From positions 8,996-72,995 of the forward strand of contig JBCCBM010000019.1 of assembly GCA_039034015.1 (NCBI GenBank): a stretch of 64,000 nt of DNA, given 5' to 3'. Origin of the DNA: Acuticoccus sp039034015. GTDB lineage: Bacteria; Pseudomonadota; Alphaproteobacteria; Rhizobiales; Amorphaceae. Under the pieces are notes generated by a model. It was given only the letters and a program-made list of their open reading frames with translations. It did not search any database and was not told where the DNA came from. Position 1 is the first letter of the stretch, and each line of letters begins with the position of its first letter. Both the position numbers and the translations under genes were made by a program. This document shows, in pieces, positions 25,685-33,633 of this stretch.

Positions 25685-26343
25685 CAGCCGGCCCCCCGCG
25701 CGGCAAGGTCCCGCTCCACCGCGTCGAGCGCTGCGTCCACCTTGTGGAGCGCATCATCAAACGCGGGGGGCAGCGTTGCCGTCTTTGGCGTGGCAAGCGC
25801 TTGGCCAAGGCGCCACCAGGCAAGGCCAAGCCCTGCCGCCACCGCCACCGCGCCCAAAACCACCGCAACCCAAGCCGCGCCGAGGATTGTGTCCACAAGG
25901 TCGGACAGCACCCCGTCGAGCGCCTCAGCGTCCGCCGCCACAATCACCCGACCCTCCGTGGTGCCAAACGCGCTCTGGATGGGCGCCACGCGCTCCAGCG
26001 GGCCGGCGGGCGCGGTGGCCCGTGTGCCCACCAGCGCAGGGTCGGACGAGAAGAGGATGCGCCCCGTCCCATCCGCCACCGAAAGGGTGCCAAGGCGGGC
26101 ATCCGCCTCCCCCTCCCGCAGCAAGGCGCGGTCCAGCGCCTCTTGGCCGCGCAGCGGCAGCCCCAGCGAGAGCGCGGTTTGCGCATCGGCCGCAATGCGC
26201 CGCGCGACCGTCCCAAGCCGCTCCCCGGTCAGCTCCATGTAGGTGGCGCGCACACTCGCATAATTGAGCGCGGCGCCCAAAAAGAGTGCGGCCGCAATCA
26301 GCGGGATCAGTGTCACAAACAGCGTGAGCGTGAGAGCGCGCAT
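25684..26343 (-). CDS. Bitopic membrane sensor-like protein, paralogue of the sensor-MFS N-terminus
   Basis: This 219-residue protein has a membrane segment at 5-27, an extracytoplasmic domain with SLGLPLRGQEALDRALL at 59-75, a second segment at about 152-175, and a short cytoplasmic tail ending in a predicted helix (FDDALHKVDAALDAVERDL). Layout and the G-hydrophobic-P motif match the sensor halves encoded at 23705, 26510 and 27228. It has no catalytic output domain, so it probably works as a partner of the fused sensor-MFS whose gene overlaps it. ATG 26343 is chosen because the membrane segment starts there. Confidence 0.65.
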   Translation of the reverse strand: MRALTLTLFVTLIPLIAAALFLGAALNYASVRATYMELTGERLGTVARRIAADAQTALSLGLPLRGQEALDRALLREGEADARLGTLSVADGTGRILFSSDPALVGTRATAPAGPLERVAPIQSAFGTTEGRVIVAADAEALDGVLSDLVDTILGAAWVAVVLGAVAVAAGLGLAWWRLGQALATPKTATLPPAFDDALHKVDAALDAVERDLAARGAG

Positions 26344-26509
26344 GGAGGGTGCCCCGAATGTGGCACTATGTGGGCGGCGAACAGGCAGCGGGTCAACCGA
26401 ACCCGATGGCTCATCCCAGGTTTCACCGCACAGTGAACAACGGGTGTGACCGCCGCCCGTCACCCGTGCGGGCCCTGACGCGGCGTGCCGGGGGTGCTAC
26501 ACCGCGCCG

Positions 26510-27241
26510 ATGGGCCGGCTTTCCCTCACGCTCCTCATCGCCGCGGTGTGCCTTTCGGGGGTCACGCTGTTTTCGCTCGTGGCGGCGCGCACGCTGGAGC
26601 GCACCGAGGCGGGGCTTGCGGAGGCGCGGTTCGGCTTCGTCCTCTCCCGGGTGGACAGCGCCATTGAGCGCAGCGTCGCGCTCGGCTTCCCGCTCGCCAA
26701 CCTTCCCCAGGCCGATGCCGTCTTGCAGGAGGCCCGTGTGCGCGCGCCGGCCATCCGCGCGGCCGACATTGTGTCTGAAACCGGGGTGACGCTCTTTTCC
26801 ACCGATCGCGCGGCGCTGGGCGAACCCATGCCCGTCCTGTGGCAAAACGCGATCGACGATATGCGCGGCGACGTCTTCCGCGCCAACGCCCGCGGCAGCG
26901 TCAGCCTTGGCCGCACCATTGAGAATGATTTTGGCCTCACCCGCGGCTATGCGGTCGTGATTGTGGAGCGCGGCGCCCTCCCCGCGCCCTTAAGCCGGGC
27001 GGCCAACCTCGTGCCCGCCGCCGCCCCTTATGCGCTCGCCGCCGCCGTTGCCGGCGCAATCCTTGCCGCGCTCTTGCTCATTGCCGCCGCGCGCCTTCGC
27101 TTTGCCGAGCTTTCCACCCGCCCCGATCCGCGCCGGCCGGTGGACCGCGCCAACGCCCGCGCCCTTGCCACCACCGACACCGTCAACGCACGGCTCGAGA
27201 CCGCCATCACCCGGATGCAAGAGCTTGATGCCGCAGTCTGA
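26510..27241 (+). CDS. Bitopic membrane sensor-like protein, mirror partner
   Basis: The 243-residue protein repeats the plan of the gene at 25684-26343. It has a membrane segment at 5-25, an extracytoplasmic domain with ALGFPLANLPQADAVLQEA at 57-75, a second segment at about 170-193 and a cytoplasmic tail with helix-forming text (TVNARLETAITRMQELDAAV). It is transcribed divergently from that gene with 166 nt between them. It overlaps the following sensor-MFS gene by 14 nt. No known catalytic motif is present; function is inferred as signal sensing. Confidence 0.65.
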   Translation: MGRLSLTLLIAAVCLSGVTLFSLVAARTLERTEAGLAEARFGFVLSRVDSAIERSVALGFPLANLPQADAVLQEARVRAPAIRAADIVSETGVTLFSTDRAALGEPMPVLWQNAIDDMRGDVFRANARGSVSLGRTIENDFGLTRGYAVVIVERGALPAPLSRAANLVPAAAPYALAAAVAGAILAALLLIAAARLRFAELSTRPDPRRPVDRANARALATTDTVNARLETAITRMQELDAAV

Positions 27242-29063
27242 ACGCAAAGACGCCGGCGAGAACGCCCGGGCCGACCGTGCGTGTGCGGCCCTCGCGCTCG
27301 CCATCGCGCTGGTGCTTTCGGCCGCAACGCTTGCCTTTACGCACTTTGCCGTCACCCCCGCGGTGGAGCGGCTGGACCTCAACGCGGCCGCCGGCGCGCA
27401 AACCGTTGCCGACGTGATCGCCGAGGACTTTGCCCGCGCCGTTGGCCTTGGCATCCCCCTTGATGCCATGCGCGGGGTGGAGGGCTATGTGAGCGCCGTC
27501 CTCTCCGATGACACGCTGGTGGGCGCGGTCGGCATTTTGGACACGGGGGAGCGGTTGCTCTTCCGCGTTGGCGAGGGGGGCGACCTTTCGATCCGCTCAC
27601 CCATCCTGGTGGAGGGCGCGCTGGTGGGGACGGTTGCCGTTGCCCCGCGCACAGTTGCCCTCACCCGTGCGCGCAACGCTGTGTTTGCGGCCGGCCTTGC
27701 GCTCTCCATCGCCCTTGGTGCGCTTTGCGCGGTGCTGGCGCGCGCAGCGCTGTTGCGGCGCGTCAACCTCCCCCTGGCGCGGCTTGCAAAGTCGGGCGAT
27801 GCGGTCGCCCGCGGGATTATCGCAAGCTTTGGTGAGCCGCCGCGCGCCAGCCCCGTGCGCGCCATGGGTGAGGCCGCCGCCACCGCCCTTTCGCCCGTGC
27901 GACGCCAACACCGTCGCCTCACCGCCCTTGCCGATGAGGTGCGCGCGCTCGACACCGATGGCCGCTTCCGCCCCGCCATCGACGGCGCGCTTGAGAGCCT
28001 CTCCGACCTCACCTTCGACCGGCCCTATAAGCGCCACCTCACCCGCGCCGTGTCGGTCTTGATCCCCTTTGCGCTCCTCACCGCGTTCACCGCAACGGCC
28101 CCGCTGGTGGCAAGCTTTGCCGCCGATCGCGTGGCCGGCGCCCGGGCCGAGGCGGTGGCCGCCGGCCTCACCCTTGCGCTTTATGGCCTTTCCGCGGCGG
28201 GGGGCGCCCACTGCGGCCTTCTCCTTCGCGGGCGGCTCCGGCGGCCGGCGATGACGATCCTCCTCACCCTCGCGGCGGCGGCAACCGCGCTCACCTATGC
28301 GCTGCGCGACCCGTTCGTCTTTGCCGGCGCACAAGCGTTCACAGGCTTTGCCGCCGGTTGCCTCATTGCGGGCGCGCTCTCCAAGGAGGGCGCGGCGCTC
28401 GCCGCTCCCTTTCGGGCGGCCTTGGTGGTGGGGGGTGCGCTGGCCATCGGCCCGGCGCTCGGCGCCCTTCTTGCCGAGGCGCAGGGCCGGCGCATCGCCT
28501 TTGCCACCATCGGCGCGCTGATCGCCGTTTTGGCCTTTGCCCTCTCGCTCATCCCGCAGGGAACGCCGCGCCGAGCGTCACTCTCCCGCGCGGCTCCGCG
28601 ACCGGCGGCCCTCGGGGTCCTCGCGTTCGGCCTTGGCCTTGCAAGCCTTCTTGCGCTCGACGGTGGCCGCAACAGCTACCGCGAAGACTATGCCGGCCTT
28701 GCCCTCTTTGCCGCAGCGTCCGGCGGAACGCTTCTGATTGCAGCGCTCCTTCGGCCCAAATGGCCGGCAGCCGCCGCAACTGGCAGCGCCGTCCTTGTTC
28801 TGGCGCCAGTCGCCTTTGCCTTTGGCGCACCGTTTGGGGCGGCCGCGCTCCTCGGCGTTGGGGGGGCGATCACGCTTTCGGCGCGCGCCGGATGCGGCGC
28901 ACCGTTCATCCTGCTCCCGTGCGGTGTTGCGTTGGCGGGCCTTCTTGAGGCGGGCAGCGGGGCCCTTGGCCTGCCACCGCTCCTCGTGCAGGCCGCGGCC
29001 ATCCTTGCCCTTTGCGCCGCCATCATCACGCTCGGCCTGCGGGCCAAACGGGCGGCGCGTTAA
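27228..29063 (+). CDS. Membrane sensor domain fused to MFS-like membrane bundle, divergent
   Basis: The 611-residue protein has a membrane segment at about 18-38, an extracytoplasmic domain with GLGIPLDAMRGVE at 73-85, a second segment at about 149-173 and a cytoplasmic linker. A region with about ten to twelve hydrophobic segments follows. The plan equals that of the 659-residue protein at 23705-25684. The membrane bundle, however, lacks the acidic pair and the Arg of that protein's first MFS helix (AEEMTRPF) and has weaker MFS motifs, so it may sense rather than transport. ATG 27228 is chosen because it directly precedes the first membrane segment. Only 1 nt separates it from the phosphatase gene. 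Confidence 0.68.
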   Translation: MPQSERKDAGENARADRACAALALAIALVLSAATLAFTHFAVTPAVERLDLNAAAGAQTVADVIAEDFARAVGLGIPLDAMRGVEGYVSAVLSDDTLVGAVGILDTGERLLFRVGEGGDLSIRSPILVEGALVGTVAVAPRTVALTRARNAVFAAGLALSIALGALCAVLARAALLRRVNLPLARLAKSGDAVARGIIASFGEPPRASPVRAMGEAAATALSPVRRQHRRLTALADEVRALDTDGRFRPAIDGALESLSDLTFDRPYKRHLTRAVSVLIPFALLTAFTATAPLVASFAADRVAGARAEAVAAGLTLALYGLSAAGGAHCGLLLRGRLRRPAMTILLTLAAAATALTYALRDPFVFAGAQAFTGFAAGCLIAGALSKEGAALAAPFRAALVVGGALAIGPALGALLAEAQGRRIAFATIGALIAVLAFALSLIPQGTPRRASLSRAAPRPAALGVLAFGLGLASLLALDGGRNSYREDYAGLALFAAASGGTLLIAALLRPKWPAAAATGSAVLVLAPVAFAFGAPFGAAALLGVGGAITLSARAGCGAPFILLPCGVALAGLLEAGSGALGLPPLLVQAAAILALCAAIITLGLRAKRAAR

Positions 29064-29064
29064 G

Positions 29065-31101
29065 ATGCTGTTGCGCATGCAAGTCTCCGCCCTTTTGGCC
29101 GGCGCCCTCGTCCTGATCGCGCTCGCAACGGTGGCCGTCACCACGTCCCAACGCGCCATGGACCGCGCGCGCCTCGCCGAAATTGCGGTCGGCCTCCAAA
29201 AGTCGCTGTTTGAGAACCTGGTGGACGATGAAACCCGCCAGCTCCTCTCTATCAGTCAGCGGTTGGCGGCCGACATCCTCGCCGGTGCCCCGGCAGACAT
29301 CCTTGCCGGCGCACCCGCCTTGGAGCGGGGGAATGTTGCCGCGGTGGTGGATGGGGCCGGCGCCCTCGTGCGCGGCCTCCGGGTCGAGGTGGTGGACGAA
29401 AAGGGCGCGCTGGTGAGCGCCAATGGCCCGATTTTTCGCAGCCGCCCCATCATCGATGCGCCTCTGCTTGCCCAGCTTTCGCGCACCCGCACCCCGGCGC
29501 GGGGCCTGCGGCAAGACACGCCCGAGCGCTTCGTCATCCTCGCCGCCGTCCCCCTTTTGGACGATCGGCGGGTGCTGGGGGCGCTCAGCGTTGCCATGGA
29601 TGCGCGCACGCTGCTCGACCGTCTTTCCCGCGAAATGGGGGAGCCGGCGTTCCTCACCTCCCCCCGCGGGCGCCTTGCCACCGGCACCAATCGCCCGCTT
29701 TGGGAGGCGGTGGACCTTGTGTTGCCACGCGATGCGCGCCGGGCCGAGCTTTTGCGCGTGGGCGCGGCCACCTACTTTGCCGCCGCCGCGATTGTGGAGG
29801 ACATCAACGGCGGCGCGGCCGGCTTCCTCGTCACCCTTCGCGATGTGAGCGACACCGCCGCCCGCAGCGAGCGCACCGAGCGCATTGGCCTTGTGGGCGT
29901 GATCATTGGCGCCAGCCTGATCATCGGCGCGGTCTATGTGTTGATGCGCCAAGCCTTCCAGCCGCTGGAGGGGGCGATCGCGGCCCTCGGCGCCCTCTCC
30001 CGCGGCGAATTCAACCGCCCCATCCCCATCGGCGGCGCCAAGGAAATCGCCCGCATCAGCGAGGCGCTTGCCGTATTTCGCCGCAACGCCCAGCGCCTGT
30101 CGGAGCAAGACGATGCCATCGCCCGCCAGCGCCGCCGGCAAGAGCGCATCATCCGCCGCGAGCTGACGCGCCTTTCCACCCTGCTTGACGAAGAGGGCCG
30201 CGCCGAAATCGTGAGCGATCTCTCCGCCGTCCTCAACGAAGACGGCGAAAGCTCCGACCTTGCGCGCCTCGCAACGCTCCTCCAGCGCATGGCGGGGCGC
30301 ATTGCAAGCCAACAAAACCGCCTCACCGACCTTGTGGAGCAATTGAAGGCCTCCATCGCCACCCGCGAGCGCCTCGCGGCCATCGAGCAAGAGCTCGACA
30401 TTGCCCGCGACCTCCAACAGAGCTTCTTGCCCAAACCGCTCCCCCCGCACCCGGCGTTCGGCGTTTCCGGCCTCATGGAAAGCGCCAAAGAGGTGGGCGG
30501 CGACTTCTTTGACATGTTCATGATTGACGACACGCGCCTTGCGTTTGCCGTTGCGGACGTCTCGGGCAAGGGAGTCCCTGCGGCAATGTTCATGGCGATC
30601 ACGCGCACGCTCCTGCGCGCAACCGCCCTCTCCGGTCGTTCACCTGGCGAAACCGTCGCCGCCGTCAACGACGTGTTGTCGGCCGACAACGAGCAGATGA
30701 TGTTCGTCACCCTGTTTTATGGCGTGTTCGACAGCGCAAGCGGGACGCTCACCACCGTGAACGCGGGCCACAACCCGCCCTACCGTATTGGCGCGGCCGT
30801 TGCCGCCCTCCCGCGGGCAAAAGCCCCCGCCCTTGGCGTGATGGAAGATCTCACATTCCCCGAGGAGGTGGGCCGCCTCGCCCGGTCCGAAAAGCTCTTC
30901 GTCTTCACCGATGGCGTCACCGAAGCGTTTGACCCCAAGGGCGAGGCCTATGGCGAAGAGCGCCTTGAAGCCATCCTCGCCGCCAACGCCGACGCCGCAC
31001 CGGACGCGCTCTGCCGCATCGTGCGCCAACACGTGCTCGCTTTCGAAGATGGCGGCGACCAGGCCGACGACGTCACCTGTTTTGCCCTTGAGGCAACGTA
31101 G
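29065..31101 (+). CDS. RsbU/SpoIIE-type PP2C phosphatase with sensor and HAMP domains
   Basis: The 678-residue protein has a membrane segment at 7-26, a large extracytoplasmic domain (about 30-270), a second segment at about 274-294, a HAMP domain (297-345), a coiled-coil linker and a C-terminal PP2C domain (about 470-678). Phosphatase motifs are EVGGDFFD (476-483), ADVSGKGVPAAM (497-508), NAGHNPP and FTDGVTEAFD, with DDVT near the end supplying metal-binding aspartates. The role is to dephosphorylate a STAS protein, most simply the one at 21711. It contains a small tandem duplication (DILAGAPA twice, 70-85). Confidence 0.9.
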   Translation: MLLRMQVSALLAGALVLIALATVAVTTSQRAMDRARLAEIAVGLQKSLFENLVDDETRQLLSISQRLAADILAGAPADILAGAPALERGNVAAVVDGAGALVRGLRVEVVDEKGALVSANGPIFRSRPIIDAPLLAQLSRTRTPARGLRQDTPERFVILAAVPLLDDRRVLGALSVAMDARTLLDRLSREMGEPAFLTSPRGRLATGTNRPLWEAVDLVLPRDARRAELLRVGAATYFAAAAIVEDINGGAAGFLVTLRDVSDTAARSERTERIGLVGVIIGASLIIGAVYVLMRQAFQPLEGAIAALGALSRGEFNRPIPIGGAKEIARISEALAVFRRNAQRLSEQDDAIARQRRRQERIIRRELTRLSTLLDEEGRAEIVSDLSAVLNEDGESSDLARLATLLQRMAGRIASQQNRLTDLVEQLKASIATRERLAAIEQELDIARDLQQSFLPKPLPPHPAFGVSGLMESAKEVGGDFFDMFMIDDTRLAFAVADVSGKGVPAAMFMAITRTLLRATALSGRSPGETVAAVNDVLSADNEQMMFVTLFYGVFDSASGTLTTVNAGHNPPYRIGAAVAALPRAKAPALGVMEDLTFPEEVGRLARSEKLFVFTDGVTEAFDPKGEAYGEERLEAILAANADAAPDALCRIVRQHVLAFEDGGDQADDVTCFALEAT

Positions 31102-31136
31102 AGGTTGCATTGCCCCGCGGGCACCGAACCCTGCTA

Positions 31137-31184
31137 GAGCCGTTCCGATCTGACTGTACACAGTCAGATCGGAGAAAACGGCTC
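31137..31184. repeat. Long palindromic hairpin 1 of an intergenic mosaic element
   Basis: Outer arms GAGCCGTT/AACGGCTC enclose a perfect 12-bp inner stem (CCGATCTGACTG with its complement) and the loop TACA; AGAA is bulged on the right. It begins after CTA, as many rhizobial intergenic palindromes do. It lies 36 nt after the phosphatase stop and may also end transcription. Confidence 0.8.
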
Positions 31185-31198
31185 GCTCTACAGTCGAC

Positions 31199-31246
31199 GA
31201 GCAATTTACTTCGAGATGACCGTGTAAGGTCATCTCGAAATTGCTC
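31199..31246. repeat. Long palindromic hairpin 2 of an intergenic mosaic element
   Basis: Arms GAGCAATT/ATTGCTC enclose a perfect 12-bp stem (TTCGAGATGACC with its complement) and the loop GTGTAA. The design, outer arms starting GAGC and a separate inner stem, repeats that of hairpin 1 with different sequence. CTAG follows directly. Confidence 0.8.
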
Positions 31247-31248
31247 TA

Positions 31249-31286
31249 GGGCATTTCGCGCCGCATACGGCGCGAGAAAAATGCCC
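31249..31286. repeat. Long palindromic hairpin 3 of an intergenic mosaic element
   Basis: Outer arms GGGCATTT/AAATGCCC enclose CGCGCCG/CGGCGCG with the loop CATA and unpaired GAGA. It is the third of four consecutive two-part hairpins in about 210 bp. Confidence 0.8.
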
Positions 31287-31301
31287 GACCCTCTGAAAAG
31301 C

Positions 31302-31348
31302 GGGCGGTTTTTCTCGATCAATTGATTCCATTCGATCGAGAACCGCCC
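31302..31348. repeat. Long palindromic hairpin 4, overlapping the galD stop codon
   Basis: Outer arms GGGCGGTT/AACCGCCC enclose TCTCGATC/GATCGAGA and a 14-nt AT-rich loop. The last base is the first base of the reverse-strand stop codon of the tautomerase gene, so the element starts exactly where that gene ends. Confidence 0.8.
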
Positions 31349-32394
31349 TAACCGAACACAACGCCATCCATCAGCTTGCGCGCGGTGCGCAGGATGGCCG
31401 CGCGGGTGACGGCGCCGCCCTCAACGGTCGCCTCCACGGTGAGCGCGCCGGTTGGATGCTCGATCGCAAGCCGGTGGCGCGGACCGGTGTCGAGGGTCGC
31501 CGCCGCCGCGGCCGGCCCGCCGATGAGGCAGGCGGTTGCAACACTGACCGCGCCCAGGACGCCAATGGCGCTGTGGCAGCGGTGGGGGATGAAAGTGCGC
31601 GTCATCACCGCCCCACCCCGCCGTGGCGGGCTTACAATTGTCATTTTTGGCACCGTCTGCGCCGCAACGTCGCCGAGCCGCATCATCGGCCCTGCCGCAA
31701 GGCGGATCGCCTCAAGCCGCGCCCGAAGCGCCCCGTCCGCCTCCAACGCCGCCGGCGCCTCATCGCCCGATAGCCCGAGGGCGGACGCGGCCAGCACCAC
31801 ACAGGGCATCCCATTGTCGATGAGCGTTGCCGGCATGCCCAAAACCTCGTCGACCGCATTGCCGGTGGGCAAAAGCGCGCCGCAGGTGGCGCCCGCGGTG
31901 TCCTGAAACGCGATGGGGATTGCGGCGGCGCCCCCCGGCACACCATCAATGTGCGCATCCCCCGCGTACTGCGGCCGGCCGTTCGGCGTCTCCACCGTCG
32001 CGACCGCAAGCTGGTCAGAATTTTCCATATGGATCACAACATCGGTGCGCGGGGCCTGCGGCGCCACCAACCCCCGCTCGATGGCAAAGGGGGCGACCCC
32101 GGCCAAAATGTTCCCGCAGTTTTGCGCGGCCGAGACGACGGCTTTGTCGACGAACACCTGCAAAAACAAATAGCTGACATCCGCATCAGGCCGCACCGCC
32201 GGCCGCACCACGGCAACTTTTGAGGTGAGCGGATCGCCGCCGCCCATCCCGTCAATCTGCCGCTGGTCGGGGGAGCCCATGATGGTGAGAAGCAGCGCAT
32301 CGCGCGCCGCAGGGTCGGCGGGAAGGTCCTGCGCCAGAAAATACCCGCCCTTGGAGGTGCCGCCGCGCATCCACATGGCGCGCACACCGCTCAC
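31348..32394 (-). CDS. galD: PrpF-family 4-oxalomesaconate tautomerase
   Basis: This 348-residue PrpF/diaminopimelate-epimerase-fold protein has MWMRGGTSKGGYF (7-19), GMGGGDPLTSKVAVV, and the two catalytic-cysteine regions AQNCGNILAG and PHRCHSAIGVLGAVS. In this family GalD interconverts the keto and enol tautomers of 4-oxalomesaconate during gallate/protocatechuate 4,5-cleavage. The nearby GalB- and GalC-like genes support that role over PrpF of the methylcitrate route. The start is GTG, overlapping the MGMT stop by one base (TAGTG). Confidence 0.82.
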   Translation of the reverse strand: MSGVRAMWMRGGTSKGGYFLAQDLPADPAARDALLLTIMGSPDQRQIDGMGGGDPLTSKVAVVRPAVRPDADVSYLFLQVFVDKAVVSAAQNCGNILAGVAPFAIERGLVAPQAPRTDVVIHMENSDQLAVATVETPNGRPQYAGDAHIDGVPGGAAAIPIAFQDTAGATCGALLPTGNAVDEVLGMPATLIDNGMPCVVLAASALGLSGDEAPAALEADGALRARLEAIRLAAGPMMRLGDVAAQTVPKMTIVSPPRRGGAVMTRTFIPHRCHSAIGVLGAVSVATACLIGGPAAAAATLDTGPRHRLAIEHPTGALTVEATVEGGAVTRAAILRTARKLMDGVVFG

Positions 32395-32900
32395 TAAAGC
32401 GCAAGCTCCCCCTGGCGCGGGCCGGGCTGGAGCGCCCCCTCATGGGCCAGCAGAAATTCTTTGGTCGGGAGGCCGCCGCCAAAGCCGGTCAACGTCCCAT
32501 TGGCGCCCACGACACGGTGGCACGGCAACAGGATCGGGATCGGGTTTGCCCCATTGGCCGCCCCCACCGCGCGAAACGCCTTTGGCCGGCCAAGCGCCTC
32601 CGCCAACGCGCCATAACTCATTGTCTCGCCATAGGGAATTTTGGGGAGCGCTGCCCACACCGCGCGCTGGAACGCCGTCCCCTCCGGCCGCAGCGGCAAA
32701 TCAAGCGGCGGCCGCGCACCGGCAAAATACGCGTCCAGCCACGCCCGGGCCGCGTCAAACCCATGGTCGGCGCGCACCCAAGAGGGCTCGGGCGCCACCT
32801 TGCGCGGCCCATCCGGAAAACTGACGCGGCAGAGCGCCTCGCCATCGCCCGCCAACAGCAACGCCCCGATGGGGCTGTCGTGCCACGTGAACTGCATCAT
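32394..32900 (-). CDS. ogt: Methylated-DNA-[protein]-cysteine S-methyltransferase
   Basis: The 168-residue protein has the active-site motif PCHRVVG with acceptor Cys127, preceded by YGETMSYGALAEALGRPKAFRAVG and GTAFQRAVW. These are all hallmarks of Ogt/AGT suicide repair proteins that remove O6-alkyl groups from guanine. ATG 32900 is chosen because MMQFTWHDSPIGALLLAG is the normal family start. The gene lies between the aldolase and tautomerase genes of an aromatic pathway and overlaps the tautomerase by one base, an unexpected operon neighbour. Confidence 0.92.
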   Translation of the reverse strand: MMQFTWHDSPIGALLLAGDGEALCRVSFPDGPRKVAPEPSWVRADHGFDAARAWLDAYFAGARPPLDLPLRPEGTAFQRAVWAALPKIPYGETMSYGALAEALGRPKAFRAVGAANGANPIPILLPCHRVVGANGTLTGFGGGLPTKEFLLAHEGALQPGPRQGELAL

Positions 32901-32958
32901 TTCCGGAGCGTAGCACACAAGCGCGCCCCGTCGCCTCAGGCAGCGCGGTTTCAACCAA

Positions 32959-33633
32959 CTATTCGTAGATCAACCCCTTGGCGGCGAGCTGGCCGCGCAT
33001 GCCGTACATGTCGAGCCCGAGCTCACCCGCGGCGAGGCGCGCGCGCTTGGCCTCCTCCGCCTTCACCCGCGCCTCGCCTGCGGTCGCCACACGCTCGGCC
33101 GCTACGCAGGGGACGATGCAGACCCCATCATCATCCGCCACCACCACATCGCCGGGGTTCACGAGCGCCCCCGCGCACACAATCGCAACGTTCACCGAGC
33201 CCAGCGTCTCCTTCACCGTTCCTTGCGCGGAGATCGCCGTGGACCACACGGGAAACTCCATCGCCCGCAGGGCCGCCACATCACGAACGCCCGCATCAAT
33301 CACCAGGCCGACCACCCCGTGCACCCTTGCCGAGGTCGCCAAAAGGTCTCCAAAATAGCCAGCGTCCGATGGCGACGTGGGGGCAAGCACCAACATGTCG
33401 CCCGGTTTCACCCATTCCAGCGCCACATGCAGCATCCAGTTGTCGGCCGGCGGGGCCGAGATCGTGACGGCCGAGCCCGCCACCGCCATCCCGGCTTTGA
33501 TGGGCCGCATCGACGCGGCCATCAGCCCGGTGCGCCCCTGCGCCTCATGGCAGGTCGCAACGCCAAGGCGGCCAAGCCGCACCACAACCTCTGCGGGCGC
33601 GCGGTCAATGGCGCGCACCACCCGCCCGCTCAC
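32959..33633 (-). CDS. galC: RraA-fold 4-carboxy-4-hydroxy-2-oxoadipate aldolase/oxaloacetate decarboxylase
   Basis: This protein of about 224 residues has the class II aldolase signature of the LigK/GalC/ProA group: GYFGDLLATSARVHGVVGLVIDAGVRD, in which the final D-x-G-V-R-D supplies substrate and metal contacts. It has a C-terminal VVADDDGVCIVP. It cleaves 4-carboxy-4-hydroxy-2-oxoadipate to pyruvate and oxaloacetate. GTG 33633 is the likely start because reading further upstream gives text overlapping the hydratase gene. The overlap with that gene's stop is 4 nt (GTGA). Confidence 0.82.
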   Translation of the reverse strand: MSGRVVRAIDRAPAEVVVRLGRLGVATCHEAQGRTGLMAASMRPIKAGMAVAGSAVTISAPPADNWMLHVALEWVKPGDMLVLAPTSPSDAGYFGDLLATSARVHGVVGLVIDAGVRDVAALRAMEFPVWSTAISAQGTVKETLGSVNVAIVCAGALVNPGDVVVADDDGVCIVPCVAAERVATAGEARVKAEEAKRARLAAGELGLDMYGMRGQLAAKGLIYE

